DNA of 33,178 nt, from positions 1 to 33,178 of the forward strand of contig JASJQH010006953.1 in assembly GCA_040143965.1 (NCBI GenBank), in the 5' to 3' direction. Shown here one piece after another: positions 1-11,109 of this stretch. Position numbers and translations under genes: made by a program. The notes beneath the pieces were generated by a model. That model worked only from the letters and a program-made list of their open reading frames with translations. It searched no databases and was not told where the DNA came from. Source of the stretch: Basidiobolus ranarum (lineage: Eukaryota > Basidiobolomycota > Basidiobolomycetes > Basidiobolales). The stretch's first letter is position 1. Each line of letters opens with the position of its first letter.

Positions 1-1314
1 ATCCCCATTTACCTGCTGAGCATGCTTTACGTCAAGAAGCATCGGTACACACTAAATCTAACAAAGGATCGTATCGTAATGTCGCCGTAAATGCTTTAAT
101 GAGACTGAAGAAGCGACCCGAGGCGACATCTCAAGACGATGTAGGCATTGATGGTGAGTGGGAACCACCAAAAGAAATTGAGCCTATTCGATATGAAGAT
201 GCAGTCAAATACATTCTTAGTGAGGAGCAACTAGAGAAAATGGGCTACCCGGTTAGAATTCCCTCTGCTGCTCCCGATGTCCAAGAAGACGACAACGACA
301 AAAAAACCTGCGAAAGATGCAAATCTACGTTCACAATTAAAGAGAAACTTGAGACACAGGATATGTCAGCATGTATCTATCATCATGGACGTCTTCGTGT
401 CAAAATGATGAATGGTAACTATCTCTATATCCACTAACACCTTTACAAAGACCTCCTAACAAAAAAATCTCAGGTGAAAAGTTGAGGGTGTATACATGCT
501 GCAATGAAACCCATGGGCATACCGGGTGTATTCGCGGTCCACATGTTTTCAAAGATGATGATTTGGAGGTTCTGCATCAGAAGATTCCCTTTGTCGAGAC
601 TCCAGAGAAAGATGGGAAGAGCAGTGAATATCGTGATATAGTGGCTCTCGATTGTGAAATGGTATGGCAGTGAGTTGTATCAGAATATTCTTCATATTTG
701 CTAATCGAACATTCTCTACCAGTGTTATACCACGGGAGGCTTCGAACTTACGCGACTCACCGTGATTGATGCATGCTTGAAAAACATCTTGGATGAACTC
801 ATAGTTCCCTACCACTCAATTGTTGATTTGAACACTAGATTTAGGTGAGATTCCTTCCATGCTTGTTGCATTTCTCATGCTAAATGGTACCCAATATAGT
901 GGGATCCATGACTTGTCCACAGCCTCGTACGATCTTGAGCAGATACGGAGTCGTCTATTCCAGTTTATTCATAAGGATACCATTGTTGTTGGTCAAAGTT
1001 TAGAGAACGATTTCAAGGTTATGCGCATCATACACCACAAGGTGGTTGACACTGCAGCTGTAAGTATTCGCATTGTATTGTCCATGTGATGTTTCTTTTA
1101 GGCTGATGCTATCTCGATATCTTAGATATTTCCTCATCCGAATGGTCTTCCCTACCGGTATTCGTTAAAACACCTTAGCGCCAAGTATATGAAAGTATTC
1201 ATTCAAGATAGTGAAGATGGTCATGATTCTTACGAAGATTCCAAAGCATGTATGGATCTTCTTGCTTTGAAAATCCAGAAAGGTCCACAGTTTGGTATTT
1301 CAGGAAACGAATAG
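1..1314 (+). CDS. REXO1/Rex3-type RNA exonuclease, 5' partial
   Basis: This is the C-terminal part of a DEDDh 3'-5' RNA exonuclease of the REXO1/Rex3/Rex4 group, which trims the 3' ends of structured RNAs. The reading frame is open to the left edge (codons start at base 3), so the start lies outside the window. Five exons are seen: <1-414, 474-661, 723-844, 900-1059 and 1126-1314. Order of parts: a Cys/His-rich module (CERC, CxYHxGR, then CC and GC), the ExoI motif around ALDCEMV, T-G-FELTRLTVID, the ExoII region GQSLENDF, and the ExoIII motif HDSYEDSKACMDL with the catalytic His and Asp. All acidic residues and the His are present, so it should be active. The Cys-rich module favours Rex3/REXO1 over Rex4. 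The gene stops at TAG 1312-1314, and a poly(A) signal AATAAA follows at 1584-1589. Confidence 0.88.
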
Positions 1315-1812
1315 TGCCGCATCATGCTTTTTATACCACCTGCTGTTGAAGTCAGTAACAATAACGATACGGGTGTATCAGCACTTTCGAATCTGTCCAC
1401 GATCTTTCACTAGCGAGGGATATGCCTCTGTGTGCAATCAGCTGGTCTCTATAGTATCAATAATTATGATTTTGCCAGTAATCTGCAACCATATTCTGGC
1501 GTCTCCTTCCAAAATTCTGACCAAGATCAATAATAGAACTTACATCCATGCCCATTCCCAGCCTTTCATTATTGTATAGTATCAATAAAATTCAATTTTA
1601 TCATATGATGGCCATAATTTAGGATCTGATCCAAGTGAAGTGATCATTTTGTAGATACTATATCCACCTATTAACTCGAAATCTAGTTAAAAATGAAGCG
1701 ATAAACACAATACAATATCTGGTGAAATTATGCTGACAAGCTAGTTAGAAACGAAACTTATTTTTCAAAGCCAAAGTAATAAACTTTTGGCAAGGCGTTA
1801 ATTAAGTTGAGC
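1315..1812. other. Intergenic: 3' UTR of exonuclease and promoter of UBP8
   Basis: No gene is seen. It carries AATAAA at 1584-1589, overlapped by a short perfect inverted repeat (TAAAATT, one base, AATTTTA; 1586-1600). The rest is AT-rich and is presumed to hold the UBP8 promoter. No clear TATA box was picked out. Confidence 0.5.
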
Positions 1813-4212
1813 ATGTCCATTGGATCCTTGGTTACTAGCTATAACGTATTTCATACTCCTGCTTCGGGATGTGCTCACCTTGAAACGTGTAAAAATGAGA
1901 TTCTAGAAGCTTATAGAATTTTGGTGAGATACGTTTACTTGTGTCGTTATCGTGGAGGTCTCTTACAGACGGAGAAAAGGGTGTCAGGAAAAAAACGAGC
2001 AAAAATTTCTGCAGAGGTGAGAATCGTTGAACATACAAAAATACTTTATTAATACGAACCATCGATACTCTTGCTCGACAAAATTTAACTACTCTAACTT
2101 TATATCTCTCAACTTCGACCGTTAGCTGCCTTTTCTCGTGTGTACAGATTGTCGCTATACTGTGGGACGTATTCATGGTTGCTTGCATTGTTCATATCTC
2201 GGTTGTTGGAATCAGAGTCATCTTCAAGTCCATTTAATTGACAAAGATCACATTTTCGGTATTCTTTTTGCTCCTTGAATAGATCAAAAATAACGGTATT
2301 AAGATACAATTTTCCAGCCATGGACTTAAATAGGTTTACGGTGTATTGTAACAACTGCAATGATTACATATATGATATCGAATTTGACCGAGTTCACGAT
2401 GAAGAGAAGCTTCATACATACATGACGGTGTCCAAATATATAGGTATTCAATCACGATAGATTTGTCACCATCGTTATTCACAGACGTTAGACTGATCTT
2501 TATTCTTGTCATAGAGCCTCATATTAAAAGCCCTCGCTATATTGACTGGCGTCCAAATGAGGCCGAAATCACAGCTTTACGGAACCAGGCGACAATGAGA
2601 AGATGTGAAGGTATCTATCTTAACTTGAAACCATTGAGATCATGAATTCTAAATATATTTTTAGGTTTACGCGGACTTCGTAATCTAGGCAGCACCTGCT
2701 TTATGAATGTTATCATCCAAGTATTTGTTCACAACCCATTACTTCGTGCATATTACCTTTGTGACAAACATGACGTGACGGGATGCCCCAAGAAACCTTG
2801 CCTTTCATGCGAGATGGACAAGCTGTTTAACGAAGTAAATTTTAATTGTACCAACTTCATCTACATGCATATACCCGAGAGTACTAAGCTACCAAATTTC
2901 GTAGCTTTATTCCGGAAAGAAGGAGCCATACGGGCCTTGTACATTTCTTCACTGTATGTGGCTCTCGTCAACTGAACTGGCCGGGTACGCGCAACAGGAT
3001 GCACACGAGTTCTTCATTTCAGCATTAAATCAAATTCACACCAGTGCTGAAGGTATGACTAGTTTCTACCTTTTCTCATCAATGTTTTTCGTTAACATTG
3101 ACTCTAACAAAAATAGGAAGTAAAAACCATGATTGTCGTTGTATTATTCATCAAACGTTTGCCGGAATTCTTCAATCCGATGTAACATGTCTGAAATGTG
3201 GAAATATTACTACTGCATATGATCCTGTATTGGATGTTTCTCTCGACGTGAAAGCCACCGCCCGCAAGAGGAAGTCCTCCAAACGTGATGATAGCTCACA
3301 TTCCTTACTTGATTGTCTTACCAGGTACACCAACCCGGAGAAGTTAGGCCCAAAAGAGTACAGTTGTAGCAAGTGTAGCAACACGTTTCAGGTACAGCAC
3401 ATATAGATTTGGTTTAGCTGGCATTTATCTGATGTTATGTTTACTATAGGAAGCTACGAAGCAACTCTCCTTCAAGGCCTTACCACCTGTGCTGAGCATT
3501 CAACTCAAGGTAACTTTCACTGTTAGAGTCTCTCTTTGCGAAAACATTATAACCCTGCATCTTTGGACTTTTTCAGCGATTTGAGCATACTTCTAGTGCT
3601 AGCAAGATTGAAAGTTTAATTAGGATTCCCTATGAATTGAACATGACACCTTACACTTCGATAGGAAAGGGTAGCCGAGATAATAGCCAGTTGAAGTAAA
3701 CATTCTCTCAACAATTACTGTTGCACATATTTGTTTCTATATTAAGCATGCTTGTTAGGACCCCGCTTCCGAGCTTGCAATATAAACTATTTGCAGTTGT
3801 AAATCACGAAGGAAAAATCGATACTGGACACTACACAGTTGCAATTCGACACCGTGAAGAAGTAAGTAACTGAGGAAGGCAAAACTCTAGTGCAACATGC
3901 TTATCATAAATTTAGTGGTTTCGATTGGACGATCATATGGTGAGCTTAGCCCAGCCTTCAGACATTGTGAGCGATAAAGCGTAAGTATTTACACAAACGC
4001 GAGCCTCTTTATCAAGTAATAATATTTGCTCTAGGTACATGTGCTTCTATATCAAGGATGTTCTAGATTATGAGCTTCCATACGCCGAGCAGGAAGACAT
4101 AGAGAAAGAAGAGGAGGTTGAATTAAAAGGATCCATCGGTTCAACTCCCTTCTCCGGCTTCGGAGTACCCGAGAATGAAACAGATTTCTTTTTGGGTGAT
4201 GATTGGGATTAG
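1813..4212 (+). CDS. UBP8: Ubiquitin hydrolase Ubp8/USP22 (SAGA deubiquitinase)
   Basis: This is the catalytic subunit of the SAGA deubiquitinase module, which removes ubiquitin from histone H2B in the nucleus. The modelled protein has 543 aa from 13 exons: 1813-1923, 1969-2016, 2126-2258, 2318-2443, 2515-2610, 2665-2834, 2905-3052, 3117-3391, 3450-3509, 3577-3695, 3759-3861, 3916-3980, 4035-4212. All phases agree. The N-terminal ZnF-UBP finger has CAHL, CTDC, CLHC and DKDH motifs. The USP fold follows: Cys box GSTCFMN (Cys183), QQDAHEF, paired CLKC and CSKC zinc-ribbon cysteines, LKRFEH, and His box GHYT (His453) with WFRLDD near 464-469. All catalytic residues are present. The ATG at 1813 is chosen because the frame then runs straight into the zinc finger, as in yeast Ubp8. 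The first intron (1924-1968) is only 45 nt, has no stop and keeps frame, so retention would add 15 residues. The acidic C-terminal tail beyond the USP fold is longer than in yeast. Confidence 0.93.
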
Positions 4213-4400
4213 ATGTAAAGAAAGATAATAAATCATCTGTTAATGAAAAGACCAAACCATGATTGAATCTTTGAGTAAATTTAAACCAGGATTGTTTTGT
4301 TTATCTTTGGGATTAAATCGTCAAGTTAATTTAGGGTCGATGTTCGAATTTAGGGGAAGTATTTTTTTTTAGATGGACGTGGGAGAAGGGTGGATTCATG

Positions 4401-4406
4401 TATAAA
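4401..4406 (+). promoter_or_regulatory. TATA box of the RPL16 gene
   Basis: TATAAA lies about 80 bp upstream of the ATG and is followed by a CT-rich stretch, a usual layout for a strongly expressed fungal ribosomal protein gene. Assignment rests on sequence and position only. Confidence 0.5.
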
Positions 4407-4485
4407 ATTTTTTATCATCATCGGGGGGTTGCTCTCTCTTTTAACTTCCTGGATCGTGGTTAAGATCCTTCCCACTTAACTCATC

Positions 4486-5167
4486 ATGAGCACATTCGAA
4501 AAGGTTAATTATCATTTATTGAATGGATGGATTTCGTCTCAATTATGGATGGACACTAACACTATCATTTAATTAGGTTGTTGTCATCGATGCCAGAGGC
4601 CATCTTCTTGGTCGTCTTGCTTCTATCATCTCCAAGCAAGTCCTCACCGGCCAAAAGGTCGTTGTTGTTCGCTGTGAAGAGTTGAACGTCACTGGTTCTT
4701 TCTTTAGAAACAAGATAAAGTACCACGCTTTCCTTCGCAAGCGTTGTCTTGTCAACCCCTCCAAGGGTCCTTATCATTTCCGTGCTCCTTCTCGTATCCT
4801 CTGGCGTACTATTCGTGGTATGATTCCCCACAAGACTGCCCGTGGTACCGCTGCCATGGAGCGCCTTAAGCTTTTCGAAGGTGTCCCCCCTCCTTATGAT
4901 ACCATGAAGCGTATGGTCGTTCCTGCTGCTCTTCGTGTCCTTCGTCTCAAGCCTGGTCGTAAGTACACCACCTTGAACCGTTTGAGTTCCGAAGTTGGCT
5001 GGAAGTACGACGATGTTGTCAAGAAGCTCGAGGAGAAGCGCAAGGTCAAGTCCAAGGCTTACTACGAGCGCAAGAAGGCCATTCTCAACTTGAAGAACAA
5101 GGCCTCTGCCGCCAAGGCCGAAGAGTTGAAGAGCGTCAACGAATCTTTGGCTGCTTATGGTTATTAA
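4486..5167 (+). CDS. RPL16: 60S ribosomal protein uL13 (L13A/Rpl16)
   Basis: This is a structural protein of the large cytosolic ribosomal subunit. The protein has 202 aa, the normal family length. The first coding exon is just six codons (4486-4503, MSTFEK); a 73-nt intron (4504-4576) follows, then exon 2 (4577-5167). Exon 2 starts [16 protein letters not shown], the classic uL13 N-terminus, and continues through [42 protein letters not shown] and a Lys-rich tail. An early tiny exon is common in fungal ribosomal protein genes. Codon use is strongly biased to C-ending codons (GTC, CTT, AAG), unlike its neighbours, which fits high expression. AATAAA at 5218-5223 is the likely poly(A) signal. 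Confidence 0.97.
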
Positions 5168-5616
5168 GTTCTCCCTCTACTACTTATGAACCTTCACAAT
5201 CCATCATTTTCCGTTTGAATAAAAAGATTTCGGGAGACATTTGGAACATACATTTTCAGTCAGTCTTTATATATGCTTAGCTACATGTACAACCGATGCG
5301 ATACCAAAATATAAAGTAACACTCATAGTCTTTGACGTATTGAAAATGCGACGTCTTTTTGTTTCATTGATTAGTATTTTATTATTGCTAGAATTGATGA
5401 GATATCACTTTTAAAATATTGAAGCTTAAAACAAATAGACGGACAAGGGAAAATACAACTACTAATATATACACAATCCAATTTAATAGAGACTATAACT
5501 TAAAGAATTTCTTACTACTGAGGTCTCTTTAAAAAATTTGCAGGTTGTTTGGTAACGTGTACTAAAGATATAGTCGCGAAGTACGTATGTTAGGGCATTT
5601 TTAACTTCTATACTAT
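5168..5616. other. Intergenic between convergent RPL16 and TAF10
   Basis: This holds the 3' ends of two convergent genes: AATAAA at 5218-5223 for RPL16, and TTTATT at 5378-5383 (AATAAA on the minus strand) for TAF10. Otherwise it is AT-rich without coding signal. Confidence 0.55.
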
Positions 5617-6505
5617 CTATATAAAGTATTCAGGCTTTTTAATGTTAATTCCATACTCAGAAAGAGCAGCGGAAAGATCGTCCATTGTAAGCACTGTTTT
5701 CTTGTCCTGAATAACAAGTTTAGAGTCATGGATAAATCTAAATAAAAAGACATAATACAAACCTTAGCGCCGATTTTTTTGGCAGTATTTCCTTGTTGTC
5801 GGATTTTACAATATTGAAAAGCATCGGTAGCAATGTCCGCGATGAATTTTTGAGCAGCTAATGCAAGCAAACGCTTACTGTAATAGACAAAGAAAATGAG
5901 TCAAGTAATGACAAAGAGACAATAGAAATAAGTGCAATATCCTACACTCGAATATCATCGCAATCAAAACCAGTTCTACCGAGATAGTAATCTGTGACAG
6001 CATCAGGGATCTACGAAGCCATAATAATATAAGTATACAAGGTCCACACGATCCTCTTCTAGAGTATATGAGGTGATGGATTGTACAAACTAATTATACA
6101 TACGATAGGTGTATAGTGATCCATGAGTAATAAAAACTCGGCAAGAGTTTTGTTTTTTCTGAGCATTTCTTCGTCTTTACGGGTTAAAGGAGCGTCCGAT
6201 TTTACGTTATCGTCGGACTTTCCTTCAATTTTGTTGGTTTCATCTTGTTCTTCGTCTTCAGTATCATCTGTATTCATAGATTCAGTTTTAATAGATTCCT
6301 TCTCTTTCTCCTTTTCCTGTGTGCTAAAAGAGGTAGCTTGATCATTTACAGAATCCACGTCCATAGAGACGGTATCTCTGTCTTCTCCAGGACTAACTTC
6401 GGAATCAGGACTGGTACTTGAGGCACCTTCTTGCTTTAATATTTCGCTTGAATTGGTGTTTTCGTCCGTACCATGTTGGTTGTAAACTGAAGCGTTGGAT
6501 TCCAT
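5617..6505 (-). CDS. TAF10: TFIID/SAGA subunit Taf10
   Basis: This is a histone-fold subunit shared by TFIID and, in fungi, SAGA. The protein has 223 aa from four exons (minus strand order): 6505-6104, 6010-5946, 5877-5763, 5706-5617. Residues 1 to about 115 are a low-complexity Ser/Glu/Asp/Lys-rich arm, poorly conserved in the family. The C-terminal histone-fold region is highly conserved: LAEFLLLMDHYTPIIPDAV, DYYLGRTGF, RLLALAAQKFIADIATDAF, and a final LTMDDLSAALSEYGI helix. The end is the family-typical short KKPEYF. All three introns fall inside or next to conserved family sequence, so their phases are secure. The start ATG at 6503-6505 is the most upstream ATG before stops. It diverges from ATG5 over a 317-bp shared promoter. 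Confidence 0.93.
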
Positions 6506-6648
6506 GTTGTAATATCTCAAGTGAATAAATTTCGAAGTATGTCAAGTCCTACAAAGTCAAGAAATAACAGAAAAACGTGAAATGAATTTGTATATTGCAA
6601 TAGCTGTGTTGAATTTTACGCATCAATTTCCGGTTTTCCCTCAAGATC

Positions 6649-6656
6649 CACGTGAC
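6649..6656. promoter_or_regulatory. CACGTGAC E-box-like element
   Basis: CACGTG is the core site of bHLH factors such as Cbf1. The flanking AC recurs in other promoters of this window. The binding factor is inferred, not shown. Confidence 0.4.
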
Positions 6657-6782
6657 TTTGAAGTTTTTAGTTAATGATGGTGATCAAGTGTAGTAGTCCT
6701 TCATCTAACTTTGGAAACATCATAAATTAATATCATTTTATACACGTTCATTATAATACTACCAACATTATTGCGAACTAAG

Positions 6783-6788
6783 TATAAA
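6783..6788 (+). promoter_or_regulatory. TATA box of ATG5
   Basis: TATAAA lies about 40 bp before the ATG5 start codon, the expected place for a TATA element with a short leader. Confidence 0.45.
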
Positions 6789-6822
6789 GCGCCCTTACAA
6801 GAAAGAAGAGTTACTTTGATAA

Positions 6823-8098
6823 ATGAATGCAAACCAAACTAGTACCCATTTCACTTATATCAACAATCCTTTTGTAAAGTCAGTATGGGAAGGAGAGATA
6901 CCCATAGAATTTACTCTAGATCCTGCAGACGCTGCTTCCTTAAACACATCCGTTCCTGAGCCACATTATGTTAGTAAATACTTTGCCTGTACGAGAGTCA
7001 TTTCGTCAAACATTACCTTGTTCTAATTATTCTCTGAACATATAGGCACTTATACGTCGTTGTTCGTACTTTCCGCTTGTCACTGCTTCGATTATGAGTC
7101 AGCTTCTTGCACCAATAGAGTCATTCGATGGCAAGGAGGCTGATATTTGGTACTCTTACAACATGGTACCTCTGAAATGGTAATTTATGGTTGTTACATG
7201 TTAAATTACTGATACAAAAGCTCATCTTTTGGGGAATATATTTCAATTTTATTGTTAGGAATTATCCAGTTGGTTTGCTCTACGATTTACATACAACAAG
7301 TCAAGGCACCACGCCTAGTACTGACGGCACATGCCTACCTTGGAAAATAGCAGTGCACTGTAAAGAATATCCTGGGGACAAGCTTATTCGCTCCCCTTCT
7401 TCAAATATGGCCAGAGACTATTTTATGTCGATAATGAAAGAGGTAATGTTTGGGATTTCAGCACACAAGTATTAAGCACTAGTTTCTCATCATTTCTTGA
7501 AATCAGGCTGATTATCTTCGAAATGGATCCACGAAGAAAGTGATGAACTTATCCAAAAAGGATCAAATACAACTGTGGGATAGTATCATTGCAGGTAATC
7601 CTCAATTTTTCTATCGAACAGAATCATTGAGGTTAGTAACTAATCTTCCATACTCTTTATTAGACAATATCCAAGATTTCTGGTTAGTAAATGCCCAATT
7701 AATCACCAACGACAATCAGCCCCCCAAACACGTTCCGTTGAGGATATATTTGCCAGCAGATTGCCCTGTTTTACAAGAGCCTATTACTGTGTACAAAGAA
7801 AATGGTATGTGCAAGCTTGACTGAGATGAAAACTATCGGTCATTAATGACAATATAACTTAGGTGAGGAGTACACTATCGGTGAGATATTTGAAATCCTC
7901 CTTCCTGATTTGTTCAAACCTTCTGCCGAAGACTCCTCTACTAGTTCGAATGAAGAACTAAACCATCCAACGCTAAAAGCTAGCGCTTTAATACATGGTG
8001 TAACCCTAAGCTTAGATACTCCGTTACCTTGGCTTTATCAAAACTTATCTTTTCCTGATAATTTCTTACATATTGTTATTGTCCTTGGGAACAGTTGA
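6823..8098 (+). CDS. ATG5: Autophagy protein Atg5
   Basis: Atg5 is the acceptor of the ubiquitin-like Atg12. The Atg12-Atg5/Atg16 complex promotes Atg8 lipidation on forming autophagosomes. The protein has 332 aa from five exons: 6823-6969, 7046-7179, 7259-7442, 7507-7804, 7863-8098. Family marks in order: VWEGEIPIEFTL near the N-terminus, SYFPLVT, PLKWNYPVGLLYDL, MKEADYLRNGSTKK, LSKKDQIQLWDS, VPLRIY, and the C-terminal IHGV, PLPWLYQNLSFPDNFLHIVI. By alignment with plant and animal Atg5, the Atg12-accepting lysine is probably Lys165 (first Lys of the KK in exon 4). Both ubiquitin-fold regions are present and nothing looks missing. TATAAA lies 40 bp upstream. Confidence 0.95.
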
Positions 8099-8511
8099 TT
8101 TCCTGTGCCTATAAAATCAGATAGTACCCCACAGTAGTGCTCGAATCAGCCATCAATCATACATCCATCCTGGTACAATAACACCTATGACCATTCAGAA
8201 TACAATATTGTAGTAGGGCTGGTAAAGGGATTTGTGGTACTAGTAATATCTAACATGATATAAATCCAAAAAATACTTGACATCATGTGATATCGATTTA
8301 TCAGTATATGCCATCGGGTATTTATGTAATTTAAAGCAATAATTTCACCATTGCTGATTTGTTTTGAACTTTATATTGACAACAAACAACCAACGTAAAT
8401 CGCGAAAGTTGGAAACGAATAAACTTTTCAATTCGTTCGTCTTTGTACTGGTTTTACTTACACGTAGTTAACTCTACCTAACTTAAAAAACTTCTCGTTT
8501 ATTTCCCAATC
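8099..8511. other. Intergenic ATG5 3' / NNF1 5'
   Basis: No gene is seen in 413 bp. The sequence is AT-rich, with a late AATAAA-like site near 8418. The NNF1 leader just upstream of the ATG is CT-rich. No repeat or RNA gene was noticed. Confidence 0.45.
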
Positions 8512-9497
8512 ATGGCAGATGGTTCTCAACAACAGGAGGGTCCTAGAATGACCAAACTTCGCGTTTTACTCGACAAAGCCCTTTCTAAAACACTTAAAAA
8601 TTGCAGGTAAGCGTGAGTTTATTAGATCTTCACAATAAAATTACTCAATGGTTTTGCGTTATACTTTATGTTCTAACTAAACTCAGTTACGACAAAGTTG
8701 CTCAGTGTTTTTCGCAATTAGCTCAAGATTCTCCCGAAGCTTTACAAAGTGCGGTAGACCAAGTGGTTACTTTTTTGAAAACCAGAATTGAAGTAATATT
8801 CTCCATTTCATAATACTTTTCTATGAGTCTTTACGCTAATCTTTCTTATTTGCGTATTTCTAAAAACTTAGGAGGAATTTGAAACTATTGTGGGCAAACG
8901 TGATTTGATCAACAAACTAAATGATCTAGACGCTCTTATTATCGCTGCCAAGAAAACCAGTAAAAAAGAAGCGGCACCCTTACAGATGTCAGTATATATT
9001 CACCTCTCTTCTGAATATTTATCGAGAAATTATTGACAATTGTTGTTGGTAGACCTGCTCCGGAAGTGGCTATTCTTTCGAAGACTGTCATTTCAAAAAG
9101 AGAAGAGGTAGAGCGTCTTAGAGCTCAACTACTCGAGGTTTGTTATTCTTTATTCTCATCGTTGAATCATAACTTATTATTTACATGTTTTGGTTTTCAA
9201 AATTTGTTGTTTCAATGAAGGTTCAAAAAGAAAATGCCGAGTTAATGGATGATTTGAAGGTGAAGGATAAGGCTATGCAATCCAGCAAACAAGATGTTGT
9301 AGGAATATTACAAGAAGTTGACCAAGTACTGGACTTTCCTACGCAGTAATTGATACTTTTATACGATTTGAGATTCTAACCAATTTCTTCTTCGTGAATA
9401 TTAGGCCTTAAACCTCGCATCTGCTGTTCAACCCCAGACTCTCAGCAATATGGTGGATGACTTGATGGTTGAGACAAATCCCAATCTTGTCGCATAA
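8512..9497 (+). CDS. NNF1: Nnf1/PMF1 subunit of the MIS12 kinetochore complex
   Basis: Nnf1 is a coiled-coil subunit of the MIS12 (MIND) complex that joins inner-kinetochore CENP-C to Ndc80. The protein has 199 aa from six exons: 8512-8606, 8687-8792, 8872-8987, 9053-9137, 9221-9325, 9405-9497. The N-terminal half fits the Nnf1 family: KLRVLLDKALSKTLKNCSY, CFSQLA, an EEFETIVGKRDLINKLN segment and LDALI. A coiled coil follows (around KREEVERLRAQLLE to ENAELMDDLKVKD). The C-terminus, with LSNMVDDLM, is less conserved. This family diverges fast, so the call rests on the N-terminal pattern and overall size. An alternative donor three codons downstream at the end of exon 3 does not keep phase. Confidence 0.78.
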
Positions 9498-9832
9498 TGC
9501 GGAAGACATATTTAGAGGTGCTGGGTTTTCGATGTTCAAATTATATCTTTAATTGCTTCGCCTTAATACAGTTTAGAGCACCGAGTCTGTGGGTTAACTC
9601 GTCTTAACTCTTGTAGTCTTTAGTAAATAACTTACTTTCCATTGTTCGTCGTAAATAAATAAACCAAATAACTTTAGTAGATTCATTCTTGGCACGATGT
9701 TATGCTGTAGATCAATGCTCATCATTGCTATTGTTACATGGATAGTGAAAATGCTATTCCCCACTCCACAAGTATATCCAAACTCCAATGCATATATACC
9801 TTCTACTCAATGGGCTCCATCTTTGCTAGATC

Positions 9833-9865
9833 ATTATTCCCATATCATTCCCATATTATTCCCAT
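9833..9865. repeat. 11-bp tandem repeat, 3 copies
   Basis: Units read ATTATTCCCAT, ATCATTCCCAT, ATTATTCCCAT: three full copies with one mismatch, followed by a degraded partial unit. It lies in the gap between NNF1 and the reductase gene. Confidence 0.8.
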
Positions 9866-10081
9866 TTTATTTCAATAAATAACTGGGTTCTTCAACGGAG
9901 ATTGAGAAACCTAGCCTATCCATGACTACGTTGCTTTTACATCATTTGATTGATTATATTTAAATTAGCAGGGATGTGATCATTTCATGCCAACGTCATT
10001 ACTGCACTGAAAGATGATTCTTATTTTCCCACGGGATGACTTCGAAAAGTTGAGCGTATATGAAGGGAGAGTCGGTCGCTT

Positions 10082-10086
10082 TATAA
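10082..10086 (+). promoter_or_regulatory. TATA element of dihydropteridine reductase gene
   Basis: TATAA lies about 65 bp upstream of the start codon, in a promoter-like position. Confidence 0.4.
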
Positions 10087-10150
10087 CCTTAATACTACAG
10101 ATTGTATCTCTTGGTTTCCTTCATTGTTTATTCCTTCTTACTCGTTAAAT

Positions 10151-11109
10151 ATGTCCGCTGCTTCTAATGTCATTGTTTATGGTGGTGCGGGGGCCCTGGG
10201 TTCTTCAGTAGTCAAATTTTTCCAAAAAAAGAACTGGGTAATTCTCAACTTTGTCGAATGCATACCTTGATAAACTTTAACCTTATATTACTCATATCAG
10301 TCAGTCATTTCTATCGACTTGTTACCCAGTGATAGTGCAGACAAGAGTGTCACTTTATCCCCCAACGAGTCCTTCGAAGAGCAAGGTTATAAAGCACTAA
10401 GCGAAGTTGAAAAGCAACTTGCTGGTAACAAAGCTGATGCTGTACTTTGTGTTGCTGGCGGTTGGGCTGGTGGTAATATTGCTAGTAAAGGTAAAACAAA
10501 CAAGCAAGTATATCTTCAATATACATATTCACTAAAAATCGATTATTTTTTCAGATATCTTCACAAACTCCGAGCTTATGTGGAAACAAAGTGTTCAAAC
10601 TTCACTTATTGCCGCTCATATCGCTTCACAACATTTAAAAGAGTACGTAATGTACCATTGAGACACATTTATAGACTTACAGGTTGCTAATAGCACATAT
10701 ATAGAGGTGGTTTCGTTTCACTGACCGGCGCTTACCCTGCCCAAAAGGGTACTCCAGGAATGATTGGTTATGGTTTGGCTAAGGCAGCAGTTCATCAGCT
10801 GGTACAGAGCCTCAGCGAGAAGTCTAGCGGTCTTCCAAAGAATTCCAAAGTAAACGCTATTTTACCGTAAGTAGTGGGTTGAAATTTGTTTGAATTTGTA
10901 ATGATGATACTAAGAATATTTTCCTTAGAATCACTCTTGATACACCTATGAACCGCAAATTCATGGGTGAAGGCGCTGATCTCTCCACTTGGACACCTAT
11001 GGATGCTGTTGCCGAGCAATTGTTTGAGTGGGCTACCAAACCAGACTCGGTTGAGAACGGAAAATTGGTGGAAATTATCACTACCGACAGCAAAACTGTA
11101 TTTCATTAA
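10151..11109 (+). CDS. QDPR: Dihydropteridine reductase (QDPR type)
   Basis: This NAD(P)H-dependent short-chain dehydrogenase reduces quinonoid dihydrobiopterin to tetrahydrobiopterin, the cofactor of aromatic amino-acid hydroxylases. The protein has 235 aa (human QDPR 244) from five exons: 10151-10237, 10301-10490, 10555-10642, 10705-10866, 10929-11109. Visible marks: Rossmann motif VIVYGGAGALGSSVV, AVLCVAGGWAGGN, LMWKQSVQTSL, HLKEGGFVSLTGA, the catalytic Tyr-x3-Lys in GTPGMIGYGLAKAAVHQL, and LPITLDTPMNRKFM. These match animal QDPR closely and separate it from generic SDRs. It converges on GTP cyclohydrolase I, the first enzyme of pterin synthesis, with 250 bp between the stop codons. In fungi this enzyme is expected only where a biopterin pathway exists. 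Confidence 0.95.

Larger units (their letters stand above)
6506..6822. promoter_or_regulatory. Divergent promoter TAF10 / ATG5
   Basis: This 317-bp region separates the two start codons. It contains a CACGTGAC element (6649-6656) near its centre and TATAAA at 6783-6788 facing ATG5. No clear TATA box is seen on the TAF10 side. Confidence 0.55.
9498..10150. other. Intergenic NNF1 3' / dihydropteridine reductase 5'
   Basis: A 653-bp stretch without a gene. It holds AATAAA-type signals near 9649, a three-copy 11-bp microsatellite (9833-9865), an ACGTCAT site (9993-9999; ATGACGT on the other strand, the M26/CRE-like heptamer bound by Atf1 in fission yeast), and a TATAA at 10082-10086. Confidence 0.5.

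Noticed and set aside
2905-2920. Alternative later acceptor for UBP8 exon 7
   Set aside because: The site at 2904 gives the conserved LYSG segment; later AG sites would remove it.
5393-5520. Possible C/D snoRNA (TTGATGA ... CTGA)
   Set aside because: The C box lacks the purine, spacing is too long, and no terminal stem is seen.
9697-9882. 61-aa plus-strand frame between NNF1 and the reductase gene
   Set aside because: It runs through the 11-bp microsatellite and has no family or promoter support.
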